A stretch of DNA of 64,000 nt from Ascidiaceihabitans sp029251465. GTDB lineage: Bacteria; Pseudomonadota; Alphaproteobacteria; Rhodobacterales; Rhodobacteraceae. The notes beneath the pieces were generated by a model. That model was not told the DNA's origin, did not search any database, and worked only from the letters and a program-made list of their open reading frames with translations. The stretch lies in NCBI RefSeq assembly GCF_042932805.1, contig NZ_CP170633.1:1054001-1118000 (forward strand). Direction: 5' to 3'. Below, in pieces: positions 15,767 to 24,712 of the stretch. The position numbers and the translations under genes are program-made. Position 1 is the stretch's first letter; the number at the start of each line of letters is the position of its first letter.

Positions 15767-17113
15767 ATGATGGCTTTCCCGATTTCCGAGGCAACTCCGG
15801 TCGTGCACGCGGGGGCTCCGCCGCAGCAAACTGACGTTGTGGTCATTGGTGGTGGTGTCGTTGGTGTGTGCACGGCGTTGTTTTTGGCCGAAGCTGGTCA
15901 TCACGTTGTGCTGTTGGAAAAGGGTCGCATTGCCGCGGAACAATCCAGCCGCAATTGGGGGTGGATTCGCCAACAAGGTCGCGATCCGCATGAATTGGGC
16001 ATCATGGCTGAATCCAACCGGATCTGGCGCGATCTTGCCAGCCGCACAAATGTTGACATCGGTTTGGTCCAAGGTGGCGTCAGCTATCTGGCCAAAACCG
16101 ACGAAGAGATGGCAGTGTACGAGGCCTGGCTGGATCATGCCCGCGCCCACGGTGTCGACAGCCGATTGCTCAGCAATGCCGAGACCCAAGCCCTGATTCC
16201 CGGCATGTCGCAAAGCTACGCGGGCGCGCTATACACTGCGACTGATTTGCGGGCTGAGCCTTGGGTGACCGTGCCTGCTTTGGCAGGGATTGCGGCACGT
16301 GCTGGTGCGCGGTTGATTGAAAACTGCGCGGTGCGGACGCTGGACATTCAAGCAGGCCGCGTCACTGGCGTGATGACGGAACAGGGGCGCATCAAAGCGT
16401 CCTCGGTTGTTCTGGCGGGCGGTGCATGGTCGTCGCTGTTTTTGCGCAATGCGGGCGTGGCCTTGCCGCAGCTGAGCGTGCGCGCAACGGTGGCTGCGAC
16501 CGAACCTTTGCCGCAAATGTATCAAGGCGGCGCTGCGGATGACAAAATTGCGTTTCGCGCGCGTGCTGACGGTGGCTATTCGCTGGCCGCGGGTGGGTTC
16601 CACGAGTTGTTTATCGGCCCTGATGCGTTTCGCGCGTTGCCAAAGTTTCTGACGCAACTGCGCAATGACCCGTTTGGTACCCGGTTTAAGGCCAGTGCCC
16701 CAACAGGGTTTCCCGATGCGTGGGGCACGCCGCGCAGCTGGTCCGCAGAGGCGCAAAGCCCGTTCGAGCGGATGCGCGTGTTGAACCCTGCACCAAACCC
16801 AAAAAAGCTGCGGAATCTGCAGCGCGATTTTGCGGCGCTTTTCCCTGCATTTGGGCCCATAAAGTTAAAATCGGCCTGGGCTGGTATGATTGACACGATG
16901 CCTGACGTCGTGCCGGTGATGGACCGTGTGGACGCGATCAAGGGGCTGGTGGTCGGCACTGGATTTAGCGGTCACGGTTTCGGGATCGGTCCGGCTGCGG
17001 GGCGTGTGTTGTCGGCTCTGGTCACTGGCGCTGATGTGGGTCATGATCTGCACAGATTCCGCCTGAGCCGTTTTACTGACGGTTCCAAGATGGATATTGG
17101 ACCGTCCGTTTAA
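15767..17113 (+). CDS. FAD-dependent oxidoreductase (DAO family)
   Basis: 448 aa. FAD-binding Rossmann motif VVIGGGVVGVCTALFLAEAG near residues 25-44 with the Glu of VVLLEKGRIAAEQSS following. The segment SSRNWGWIRQQGRD is typical of a DAO subgroup with glycine oxidase/D-amino-acid dehydrogenase-like members. The C-terminal GLVVGTGFSGHGFGIGPAAGR closes the FAD site. It oxidises an amine or amino acid to the imino acid; substrate unknown. Between two deacylase genes, it could oxidise the amino acid released by them. ATG 15767 and 15770 are both possible starts. The 77-nt gap before it holds a small hairpin with no U-tract. Confidence 0.88.
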   Translation: MMAFPISEATPVVHAGAPPQQTDVVVIGGGVVGVCTALFLAEAGHHVVLLEKGRIAAEQSSRNWGWIRQQGRDPHELGIMAESNRIWRDLASRTNVDIGLVQGGVSYLAKTDEEMAVYEAWLDHARAHGVDSRLLSNAETQALIPGMSQSYAGALYTATDLRAEPWVTVPALAGIAARAGARLIENCAVRTLDIQAGRVTGVMTEQGRIKASSVVLAGGAWSSLFLRNAGVALPQLSVRATVAATEPLPQMYQGGAADDKIAFRARADGGYSLAAGGFHELFIGPDAFRALPKFLTQLRNDPFGTRFKASAPTGFPDAWGTPRSWSAEAQSPFERMRVLNPAPNPKKLRNLQRDFAALFPAFGPIKLKSAWAGMIDTMPDVVPVMDRVDAIKGLVVGTGFSGHGFGIGPAAGRVLSALVTGADVGHDLHRFRLSRFTDGSKMDIGPSV

Positions 17114-17132
17114 GCCTCGAACTGGAGTAAAT

Positions 17133-18302
17133 ATGCCAATCAAAAACCGTTTTGCTGAAACCCATGCTGAAATTACCGGCTGGCGCCGCCACCTGCATAT
17201 GCATCCCGAGCTACAGTTTGACGTGCACGAAACCGCGCAATTTGTCGAAGACAGGCTGCGTGAATTCGGGATCACCGACATCACCACTGGCATCGGTCAG
17301 ACGGGGGTTGTGGCGGTCATCAAGGGGCGCACCGATACGTCTGGTCGCGTGATTGGCTTGCGCGCTGACATGGACGCGCTGCCGATCCACGAGGCAACAG
17401 GGTTGGAATACGCCAGCACCGTGCGGGGCAAGATGCACGCCTGTGGCCACGACGGGCACACGGCGATGTTGCTGGGGGCCGCGCAATATCTGGCGGAAAC
17501 CCGCAATTTTGATGGTACCGCCGTGATGATCTTTCAGCCCGCAGAAGAGGGCGGCGGCGGTGGCCGCGAGATGGTTAAAGATGGCCTGATGGACCGTTGG
17601 AACATCCAAGAAGTGTACGGCATGCACAATATGCCGGGCTATCCGGTTGGTGAATTTGCGATCCGCGCAGGTGCTTTGCTGGCGGCCACGGACGAATTCG
17701 TTTTGACCATCACCGGTCAAGGCGGGCACGCAGCTGCCCCCCACGAGGCAATTGATCCTAATATTGCCGCAGCGCATGTGATGTTAGCTTTGCAGTCGAT
17801 CGCGTCACGCGCCGTTGATCCGTTGAAAAACGTGGTCGTTTCGGTCTGTGCCGTTCATTCCGACACCGATGCGTTCAATGTTATTCCGCAGTCGATTTCG
17901 ATGCGTGGAACCGTGCGCACGCTGGATGCAGATGTGCGCGATCTTGCTGAGGCCAAGCTGAAACAGATCACGGACTTGACCGCGCAGGCGCATAGCTGCA
18001 CTGCTGATATCGTTTACGAACGCGGCTATCCTGCGACGGTTAATGCCGAGTTGAATACTGAATACGCGGCAGAAGCGGCAGCAAGCATTGCCGGATCCGT
18101 AGATACAAATACACCGCCGATTATGGCAGGCGAGGATTTCTCCTACATGTTAGAGGAACGCCCGGGTGCCTACATCATGATCGGTAACGGTGATGGCGCA
18201 ACCGTCCACCACCCCGCCTATGATTTCGATGACGAAGCGATCCCGGCAGGGTGCAGCTGGTTTGCTGAAATGGTCGAACGCCGTATGCCAATCGATGCGT
18301 GA
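17133..18302 (+). CDS. M20 amidohydrolase, HipO/aminoacylase-like (copy 1)
   Basis: 389 aa from ATG 17133, with GGAG 8 nt upstream (an upstream TTG at 17097 would overlap the preceding gene). M20D signature: LRADMDALPIHE, MHACGHDGHTAMLLGAA with the metal-binding Cys/His, FQPAEEGGGG with the catalytic Glu, and AGEDFSYMLEERPGAY carrying the last metal Glu. Members hydrolyse N-acyl amino acids, hippurate or N-acetylated diamino acids. It is a close paralogue of the next gene. Cytoplasmic; no signal peptide. Confidence 0.92.
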   Translation: MPIKNRFAETHAEITGWRRHLHMHPELQFDVHETAQFVEDRLREFGITDITTGIGQTGVVAVIKGRTDTSGRVIGLRADMDALPIHEATGLEYASTVRGKMHACGHDGHTAMLLGAAQYLAETRNFDGTAVMIFQPAEEGGGGGREMVKDGLMDRWNIQEVYGMHNMPGYPVGEFAIRAGALLAATDEFVLTITGQGGHAAAPHEAIDPNIAAAHVMLALQSIASRAVDPLKNVVVSVCAVHSDTDAFNVIPQSISMRGTVRTLDADVRDLAEAKLKQITDLTAQAHSCTADIVYERGYPATVNAELNTEYAAEAAASIAGSVDTNTPPIMAGEDFSYMLEERPGAYIMIGNGDGATVHHPAYDFDDEAIPAGCSWFAEMVERRMPIDA

Positions 18303-18348
18303 TCTGTCTGATAAGACCTTGCCAACCCTTCAAAATTGACCCAATCTA

Positions 18349-18369
18349 AAGTTGTATATTTTACAACTT
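18349..18369. promoter_or_regulatory. AT-rich inverted repeat between the two amidohydrolase genes
   Basis: AAGTTGTA, 5-nt loop TATTT, TACAACTT: an 8-bp perfect inverted repeat 23 nt before the ATG of the second copy. It has no U-tract and little G-C, so an operator is more likely than a terminator. Position suggests separate control of copy 2. Confidence 0.45.
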
Positions 18370-18391
18370 ATTATCGCATCAGGAGAATTAA

Positions 18392-19555
18392 ATGGCTGTG
18401 AAAAACCGGTTTGCAGAATTGCATGATGACATCACGGCGTGGCGCCGCGACATTCACCAAAACCCCGAAATTCTATTTGAAACGCACCGCACCAGCGCGC
18501 TGGTTGCAGACAAACTGCGCGCCTTTGGGTGCGACGAGGTGGTGACTGGCATCGGGCGCACGGGCGTCATCGGTGTGATCAAAGGTAACAAGACTGAGTC
18601 TGGCAAGGTCGTCGGGCTGCGCGCTGACATGGACGCATTGCCAATTCACGAGGCAACAGGTGTTGAATATGCCTCGCTCACGGACGGGGCGATGCACGCC
18701 TGTGGTCACGATGGGCATACCGCGATGTTGCTGGGGGCCGCGCAATACTTGGCCGAAACCCGCAATTTTGACGGCACTGTCGTCGTCATTTTCCAACCCG
18801 CCGAAGAAGGCGGCGGCGGCGGTAAAGAGATGTGCGACGACGGCATGATGGACCGCTGGGGCATCCAGGAAGTCTACGGAATGCACAACTGGCCGGGCCT
18901 GCCAACCGGTCACTTTGCGATCCGCTCTGGCCCGTTTTTCGCAGCCACCGATCAGTTCGACATTTACGTCGAGGGCAAAGGTGGCCACGCCGCCAAGCCG
19001 AACGACACGGTCGACACCACCGTCATGGCCAGCCAATTGGTTATGTCCTTGCAAACCATCGCCAGCCGTAATGCTGACCCGATTGATCAGGTGGTTGTAT
19101 CGGTCACATCATTTGAAACCTCGTCCAAGGCGTTCAATGTGATCCCGCAAAAGGTGCATTTGAAAGGCACCGTGCGCACCATGTCCAAGGAAATGCGCAA
19201 CCTCGCTGAGACGCGGATCAACGAGATCTGTTCAGGTGTGGCAATGACCTTTGGCGGCACAGCTGAGGTCGACTATCACCGTGGCTATCCGGTCATGGTC
19301 AATTCCGAAGAACAAACAGCCTTTGCGGTGGACGTTGCCAAATCAGTGTCGGGCCAATGCGACGAAGCGCCGTTGGTGATGGGCGGCGAAGATTTCGCCT
19401 TTATGCTCGAAGAACGCCCAGGCGCCTACATCGTCGTTGGCAATGGCGAAGGCGCGATGGTGCATCATCCCGAATACAACTTTAACGACGACGCAATCCC
19501 GGCAGGGTGCAGCTGGTGGGCGGGCATTGCGGAACAACGCATGCCGATGTCCTAA
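18392..19555 (+). CDS. M20 amidohydrolase, HipO/aminoacylase-like (copy 2)
   Basis: 387 aa, AGGAG ribosome site 6-7 nt before the ATG. It carries the same catalytic set as copy 1 (LRADMDALPIHE, MHACGHDGHTAMLLGAA, FQPAEEGGGG, GGEDFAFMLEERPGAY), and the two proteins align over their full length, so this is a tandem duplication. Differences cluster in the lid domain (for example DQFDIYVEGKGGHAAKPNDT against DEFVLTITGQGGHAAAPHEA), where substrate choice is made. It ends 3 nt from the convergent lpcC-like gene. Confidence 0.92.
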   Translation: MAVKNRFAELHDDITAWRRDIHQNPEILFETHRTSALVADKLRAFGCDEVVTGIGRTGVIGVIKGNKTESGKVVGLRADMDALPIHEATGVEYASLTDGAMHACGHDGHTAMLLGAAQYLAETRNFDGTVVVIFQPAEEGGGGGKEMCDDGMMDRWGIQEVYGMHNWPGLPTGHFAIRSGPFFAATDQFDIYVEGKGGHAAKPNDTVDTTVMASQLVMSLQTIASRNADPIDQVVVSVTSFETSSKAFNVIPQKVHLKGTVRTMSKEMRNLAETRINEICSGVAMTFGGTAEVDYHRGYPVMVNSEEQTAFAVDVAKSVSGQCDEAPLVMGGEDFAFMLEERPGAYIVVGNGEGAMVHHPEYNFNDDAIPAGCSWWAGIAEQRMPMS

Positions 19556-19558
19556 GGG

Positions 19559-20566
19559 TCAAATCAGCGCTTGGTAGACGGCGTCAATGCCGTCTGCCTC
19601 TGACGTTGCACTAAAGGCGTCAACCGTCACTTCGCGCGCGCGCTTGCCCATGTTTTCAACGTTTCCATCAAGGATTTTGCTGACAGCACTGGCCGCATCC
19701 ATCACGTCATCGACAACAGTTCCGGTGGTGCCTTGCACCGAGAAACTGCGGTAGTATCCAGCGTCCGTGCCGACAAACGGGACACCGCTGGCCATCCCTT
19801 CAAGAGGGACCATGCCGTAGCCTTCGTAGCGTGGCAATTGCACGACTAGGGACAAGGCGCGCATCAGGTTTGGCATTTGATCTGCGGCGATTTCACCGAC
19901 AAACAGGATACGCTCAGACAGGCCTGCGGCGGCTATTTTGTCCTTTAACTCTTGTTGAAACGCTTGGTGTTCCCGCGCCGCACGACCAATCATCAAAGCC
20001 ACTGCATTCGGGTGCTGCGACAACACGTTAATCATCGCATCGACAAACCGGTCGCTGCCCTTTTCAGGCCGCACCCGCCCGATTGACGCGATGCCAGATG
20101 TGCCGCCGTAGCCAAGGGCCGCCCACGCCGCCGCGCGATCAGGGGCAGGGCAATAGAGTTGTGTGTCAACGCCGTGCGGCACGACGGCGCGCACGTTTGG
20201 GACAAAGCTGGCGGCTGTGTCCGTCGTTGCGACAATCGCGTCCATGCGCGAAATCAACCAGCGCGGAAACGCAGAATGGCGACGCTGTGCAGCTGAAGTA
20301 AAGACGATTTTGATCGGCAGGCGCAACACGTCACGCGCCCAGATTGCCGCACGCATTTCGGTGTTGCGACGCACATGCCAGATGCAGGGTTCGGTTGACG
20401 CGGCGCGCGCCTGTTTCAGCGTGATCGGCGGCGGGCATCCGGGCAAGGGGTGGCCAACAAGCGACAGATCGTAACGGCCTGCTTGGGCGCGCACGACGTT
20501 AGCAGCGGTGGCCGACACGCCGGTGAAGTTGCGGTTAAAATTGGTGACAAAAACCCGTTGTTTCAT
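19559..20566 (-). CDS. lpcC: Glycosyltransferase family 4, LpcC-like lipopolysaccharide core mannosyltransferase
   Basis: 335 aa from ATG 20566, which overlaps the waaA stop as ATGA. It resembles rhizobial LpcC in its N-terminal NFNRNFTGVSATAANVV, WHVRRNTEMRAAI, IVFTSAAQRRHSAF and RMDAIVATTD segments. The GT-B C-terminal half holds IGRVRPEKGSDRFVDA and YEGYGMVPLEGMASGVP (nucleotide-sugar site with the E-x7-E pattern). LpcC adds mannose to Kdo of the LPS core. Co-transcription with waaA (Kdo transferase) supports a core role; the sugar is inferred from family. Confidence 0.85.
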   Translation of the reverse strand: MKQRVFVTNFNRNFTGVSATAANVVRAQAGRYDLSLVGHPLPGCPPPITLKQARAASTEPCIWHVRRNTEMRAAIWARDVLRLPIKIVFTSAAQRRHSAFPRWLISRMDAIVATTDTAASFVPNVRAVVPHGVDTQLYCPAPDRAAAWAALGYGGTSGIASIGRVRPEKGSDRFVDAMINVLSQHPNAVALMIGRAAREHQAFQQELKDKIAAAGLSERILFVGEIAADQMPNLMRALSLVVQLPRYEGYGMVPLEGMASGVPFVGTDAGYYRSFSVQGTTGTVVDDVMDAASAVSKILDGNVENMGKRAREVTVDAFSATSEADGIDAVYQALI

Positions 20567-21867
20567 GGCGCAATGTCCAGGGCTGTGATCAGTTGGTTGG
20601 CCACGTCGTCCAAAGTTCCGCTTTGATCGGCGACAAAGGCTTTGGCCCCGGCGCGCGCTGTTTGCAACGCATCTGGGTGGCGCAGCCAAGTATCGGCGAT
20701 CTCGGCGATCTGTGTCGCATCATTGACCAAACGCGCGCCGCCTTTGGCCTCAAGCGCGCTGTAGGCTGCGGCAAAATTGGTGATGTGAACGCCCGACAAC
20801 ACAGCGGCCCCGAAATGTGCCGGTTCAAACGGATTGTGCCCGCCAATAGGGTGCAGCGAACCGCCTAAAAACACGAAGGGCGCAAGGCTGTACCACAAGC
20901 CCATTTCACCCAAAGTATCTGCCAGATAGACTTGCTTTTCAGGCAGGCCACCTGCGGAGCGGGCAGTGAAACTGAACCCGGCGTTTTCGATCAACTTCTG
21001 CACGTCCGGGCTGCGTTCAGGATGACGCGGGACAAGGATAAGGCACAGATCAGGATGTGTTTTCAATAACTTGGCATGCGCTTCTAACACATCGGTTTCT
21101 TCGCCGTCATGGGTCGAGCACGCAGCCCAAACCGGGCGATGCCCAAGCGTTGTGCGCATCTGATCCAGCGATTTGCCATGCACAGGCAGGGGGGCAGACA
21201 GGGATTTGAGATCGACGCCCTTTGCGGTTTTGTCTGCGGGGGTTCCGAGATCAATCAGGTGCAGGGCCATCGCGGTTGTCTGGGTCAGCACCAGCTTGAA
21301 ATGGTGCAGCAAAAACGCGGCTGTCTGGCGTCGCTTTGCCCAGCTTTTTAGCGACTTGTCCGAGAGCCGGGCGTTGACCATCGCCATTGGAATATCTGCG
21401 CGGCGCGTGTGGATCAGCATGTTCGGCCACAATTCGCTTTCGACCAAGATCGCAGCGTCCGGTCGCCATGTTTTCAGAAAACGGCGCAGTGGGCCCGCGC
21501 CATCAAGAGGCGCAAATTGATGTTGCGTGCGCGCAGGCATGCGGGCGGCGATCAGATGCGCGGATGTCGCAGTGCCGGATGTGATAAGAAATCGCGCGTC
21601 CGGCAATGCGCGGCCCATGGCGGTGATCAACGACAAAACCGACAGGCTTTCACCGACGGATGCGGCATGAAACCAGATCAGCGTGCCGCCGGGGCGATGT
21701 TCAGTGGCGTTGCCAACGACCTCATGGGCGCGGTGGCTGGGCACGCCCGCACGACGCAATTTGCGCACCACAAAAAACGCGGCAATCGGCATGAAAAAGG
21801 TCGTGGCAACGGCGTAGGCGCGAAAGAGCGCAGTCGGACGCATGCTCGGGCGCTGAGGACCGCGCAT
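20563..21867 (-). CDS. waaA: 3-deoxy-D-manno-octulosonic acid (Kdo) transferase
   Basis: 434 aa. WaaA features: N-terminal membrane anchor (FRAYAVATTFFMPIAAFFVV), IWFHAASVGESLSV near residues 62-77, LITSGTATSAHLIAAR, AILVESELWPNML with the catalytic Glu, VNARLSDKSLKSW, and the C-terminal GGSLHPIGGHNPFEPAHFGAAVLSG acceptor/CMP-Kdo region. It attaches Kdo to lipid A on the inner face of the inner membrane. The first ATG overlaps the moaA stop (TAATG) and is taken as start; a second Met eight residues on is possible. Confidence 0.95.
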   Translation of the reverse strand: MRGPQRPSMRPTALFRAYAVATTFFMPIAAFFVVRKLRRAGVPSHRAHEVVGNATEHRPGGTLIWFHAASVGESLSVLSLITAMGRALPDARFLITSGTATSAHLIAARMPARTQHQFAPLDGAGPLRRFLKTWRPDAAILVESELWPNMLIHTRRADIPMAMVNARLSDKSLKSWAKRRQTAAFLLHHFKLVLTQTTAMALHLIDLGTPADKTAKGVDLKSLSAPLPVHGKSLDQMRTTLGHRPVWAACSTHDGEETDVLEAHAKLLKTHPDLCLILVPRHPERSPDVQKLIENAGFSFTARSAGGLPEKQVYLADTLGEMGLWYSLAPFVFLGGSLHPIGGHNPFEPAHFGAAVLSGVHITNFAAAYSALEAKGGARLVNDATQIAEIADTWLRHPDALQTARAGAKAFVADQSGTLDDVANQLITALDIAP

Positions 21868-22874
21868 TAGCCGCCCGTATGGCTCATGTGGCGGGGCATT
21901 TGACCGTCCAGCGATTGCCGAGAATAGTCGAAATCATGGCCCTTGGGCTTCATCGCAATTGCCGCGCGAATGGCGTCTTCTAACGGGCGGTCATCGTTTG
22001 GATGGGCACGCAAAGGTGCGCGCAAATCGGCCATGTCTTCTTGGCCCAAGCACAGGTAAATTTCGCCGGTGCAGGTAATGCGGACGCGGTTACAGCTTTC
22101 GCAGAAATTATGCGATAGGGGCGTGATAAATCCGATTTTCTGACCGGTTTCCTCGAGCCGTACGTAACGCGCAGGCCCCCCGGTTTTTTCGGCCAGATCG
22201 GTGACGGTGTAGTGATCTTCGTAGGCGGTGCGCACGTCTTTCAGCGACCAATATTGGCTCAGGCGATCCTCGTTGCCGATGTCGCCCATTGGCATGACTT
22301 CGATCCACGTCAGATCAAGGCCCAGATCGGCGCACCATTTGGTGATGCTGGGCAATTCCGGCTCGTTAAAACCTTTAAGCGCGACGGCGTTGATTTTGAC
22401 TTTTAGGCCAGCTTTTAACGCTGCATCGACACCGCGCAGAACCTGCGGCAAGCGCCCCCAGCGGGTGATGTCGGCGAATTTCTGATCATCCAGCGTATCA
22501 AGCGAGATATTCACACGGCGCACACCAGCGGCAAACAAATCATCAGCGTATTTTTCCAACTGCGACCCGTTGGTGGTCAGCGTCAATTCCTTGAGCGTTC
22601 CAGCCTCAAGATGTCGCGTCATGCCGTCGAAAAACGTCATGATCCCTTTGCGCACCAAAGGTTCGCCGCCCGTGATCCGCAGCTTTTCGACGCCAAGGCC
22701 AATGAACGTGGAGCACATGCGGTCCAGTTCCTCGAGCGTCAGCAGTTCCTTTTTCGGCAGGAACGTCATGTTTTCGGACATGCAGTAGACGCAGCGAAAA
22801 TCGCAGCGGTCTGTGACGGAAACGCGCAGATAGGTGATGGCGCGTGCGAAGGGATCAATCAAAGGTGCATTCAT
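21867..22874 (-). CDS. moaA: GTP 3',8-cyclase (molybdenum cofactor biosynthesis protein A)
   Basis: 335 aa radical SAM enzyme. CDFRCVYC (C-x3-C-x2-C for the SAM cluster) at about residues 24-31, TGGEPLVRKG, LTTNGSQLEKYADDL, and the second cluster C-terminal CESCNRVRITCTGEIYLCLGQ. The chain ends in the functional Gly-Gly tail of MoaA. It converts GTP to 3',8-cyclo-GTP in the first step of molybdopterin synthesis. Unusually, it heads an operon with two LPS genes; no other moa gene is nearby. Confidence 0.97.
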   Translation of the reverse strand: MNAPLIDPFARAITYLRVSVTDRCDFRCVYCMSENMTFLPKKELLTLEELDRMCSTFIGLGVEKLRITGGEPLVRKGIMTFFDGMTRHLEAGTLKELTLTTNGSQLEKYADDLFAAGVRRVNISLDTLDDQKFADITRWGRLPQVLRGVDAALKAGLKVKINAVALKGFNEPELPSITKWCADLGLDLTWIEVMPMGDIGNEDRLSQYWSLKDVRTAYEDHYTVTDLAEKTGGPARYVRLEETGQKIGFITPLSHNFCESCNRVRITCTGEIYLCLGQEDMADLRAPLRAHPNDDRPLEDAIRAAIAMKPKGHDFDYSRQSLDGQMPRHMSHTGG

Positions 22875-22959
22875 GCCTCAATAGGTAAAGATGCGCGCAC
22901 CGACGGGCAAGGGGCAAAGGGCGATTGATGACACAGCACCTGCGGGTTAGGCTGGGCTC

Positions 22960-23409
22960 ATGAAAAATATTGTAACAAGTGTCGTGATCTGTGCCGCTTT
23001 GGCAGGATGTGGTTTGACCCCGAATGGGCTGAAAACACCAACCAAAACAATCGAGGCGGATGTGCCCGTGGGCGATGCCGCTGCCGGTGTGCAAACACGC
23101 CCTTTGGCGCGGCCGGTTGCGAGCGACGTGGTCACGACACCCGAGGCTGCGAAACCTGTCCCTACATCTGGTGATCTGGGCAGTACGGTTGCATCACTGG
23201 GCAGTCCGGCAGAACCTGGTTTGTGGCTCAAAACGCCACTGGTCAGCACGCAAAGCACTGGCAAAGTCAGCTATAACGGCACGTCCATTGATGTGACCCT
23301 GATCCCGATTAACGGTCCGGTCACCGCGGGCAGCCGCCTGTCTTTGCAAGGGTTTCAGTCGCTTGGCGCGCCGTTGACTGAATTGGTTGAGGTGCAGGTC
23401 AGCGTCTAG
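22960..23409 (+). CDS. Small lipoprotein of unknown function
   Basis: 149 aa. Signal peptide with lipobox LAGC at residues 14-17, then a disordered Pro/Thr/Ala-rich stretch (residues ~20-85) and a short beta-rich C-terminal part (VSYNGTSIDVTLIPINGPVTAG). It would be a membrane-anchored periplasmic lipoprotein. The family is not recognised. It is divergent from moaA and about 90 nt ahead of the peroxiredoxin-like gene, with no firm evidence of co-transcription. Confidence 0.75.
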   Translation: MKNIVTSVVICAALAGCGLTPNGLKTPTKTIEADVPVGDAAAGVQTRPLARPVASDVVTTPEAAKPVPTSGDLGSTVASLGSPAEPGLWLKTPLVSTQSTGKVSYNGTSIDVTLIPINGPVTAGSRLSLQGFQSLGAPLTELVEVQVSV

Positions 23410-23500
23410 ATCGCTCACCTCCTTGTGATGCGCAGCGTCTGTGCGTTGACACCCACTTCGCGCTGACGTTGTTTGCGGGTGCAGCACAAGGAGCATCAAA

Positions 23501-24034
23501 ATGAGCACAACGAAACTGGCCGCTGGCAGTCTTTTTCCGAAATTCGACGTGGACCAATACGGCGGCGGCACTTTGCATGTCGGCACGCCCACAGGTGGGC
23601 ATGATTGGCAGATGGTTGTGGTTTATCGCGGCAAGCACTGCCCGATTTGCACACGGTACCTGAACACGCTGAACGACTTGCTGGATGATTTTCACGGCCA
23701 AGGCGTCGATGTGATCGCCGTCACCGGTGACACTGCGGACCAAGCAGATGGGCAACTGTCTGATATCGCGCCAAAATTCCCTGTTGGGTATGGGATGAGC
23801 ATCGCACAAATGCAAAGCTTGGGGCTATACATTTCAGACCCGCGTTCAGCGGCAGAAACCGATCATCCGTTCCCGGAGCCGGGCCTGTTCATCATCAATG
23901 GTGATGGTGCGATCCAAATCCTCGACATCTCGAACGCGCCGTTTGCACGGCCCGATCTGAATGTGGTTCTTGGCGGCGTCAAATTCGTGCGCAATCCCGA
24001 AAACAACTATCCTATTCGCGGGATGCACGACTGA
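23501..24034 (+). CDS. Peroxiredoxin-like (AhpC/TSA, redoxin-domain) protein
   Basis: 177 aa, AAGGAG site before the ATG. Thioredoxin-fold start (FPKFDVDQYGGG), VVVYRGKHCPICTRYLNTLN with a C-x-x-C at the peroxidatic position, VDVIAVTGDTADQ, and PEPGLFIINGDGAIQILDISN. The C-P-I-C motif resembles a thioredoxin-like reductant more than a classical 1-Cys peroxiredoxin. No signal peptide. A TTGACA at 23446 in the preceding gap may be a -35 box with a poor -10. It stops directly against the stop of the convergent alkD-like gene (no spacer). Confidence 0.82.
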   Translation: MSTTKLAAGSLFPKFDVDQYGGGTLHVGTPTGGHDWQMVVVYRGKHCPICTRYLNTLNDLLDDFHGQGVDVIAVTGDTADQADGQLSDIAPKFPVGYGMSIAQMQSLGLYISDPRSAAETDHPFPEPGLFIINGDGAIQILDISNAPFARPDLNVVLGGVKFVRNPENNYPIRGMHD

Positions 24035-24712
24035 TTATTTGAGGTACTTGGCGGCCTCTTTGGCGGCAAAAGGCTTCATCTGGGCACCGTATTGATCCAT
24101 AAATGCAACAACGGCTGGCGCGTCATGCTTGGACAAGTCGCGCAGCCACCACGCGATGGCTTTTTGGATAAACCACGCGCGATCCGGCACATACGACGCA
24201 GCCCATCCCAAAACCCGCGCGCGGATTTCCAGATCCATTGGTTTGGGGTGGTTCTGTTTGGTCCACGGCAACGTGATCACGAGCGCTGCGCGGCGGGTCC
24301 ACATGTGCTCAGACGTTGTCCATGTTTCAATATGATCGATCCGCGAGGGGTCAGCGATCAGTCGCTTTTGACCGGCCATGCAAGCGTGATCTGCAATCGC
24401 CCAGCTGTCAAAATCATCCACCCACGAGGCAATCAGGCCCCACGCGTCGTCATCATCTTTGATGCGGGCTTGGGTCAGTAATTTGGCGGCTGCCAAGCGC
24501 GCCTCATAGATGTCGGTTTCCCAAAGGGCGTCGGCCAGATCGACACGTTGCTCGACGTCCATCGTCGCGCGCCATTCTTTGGTCAGATCGTTGATGACTG
24601 GATTGGCAACGCCAAGGTAGACACGAGGGGCCTTGTGATAGCTCGCGGTTTGTTCAGCTTTTTCAGCGTCTTGGTGTTCATTTAGCTGCGCAAGTGCATC
24701 ATCCAGGTTCAT
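24035..24712 (-). CDS. DNA alkylation repair protein, AlkD-like HEAT-repeat glycosylase
   Basis: 225 aa from ATG 24712, which overlaps the PPOX gene stop (ATGA). All-helical protein with AlkD/AlkC-like patterns: LWETDIYEARLAAAKLL, WVDDFDSWAIADHAC (the W-D-x-x-D active-site helix), TSEHMWTRRAAL and FIQKAIAWWLRDL. AlkD excises 3- and 7-alkylated purines. The family match is good; the presence of both the W and D positions suggests activity. It is last in the operon glmU-glmS-PPOX-alkD. Confidence 0.83.
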   Translation of the reverse strand: MNLDDALAQLNEHQDAEKAEQTASYHKAPRVYLGVANPVINDLTKEWRATMDVEQRVDLADALWETDIYEARLAAAKLLTQARIKDDDDAWGLIASWVDDFDSWAIADHACMAGQKRLIADPSRIDHIETWTTSEHMWTRRAALVITLPWTKQNHPKPMDLEIRARVLGWAASYVPDRAWFIQKAIAWWLRDLSKHDAPAVVAFMDQYGAQMKPFAAKEAAKYLK

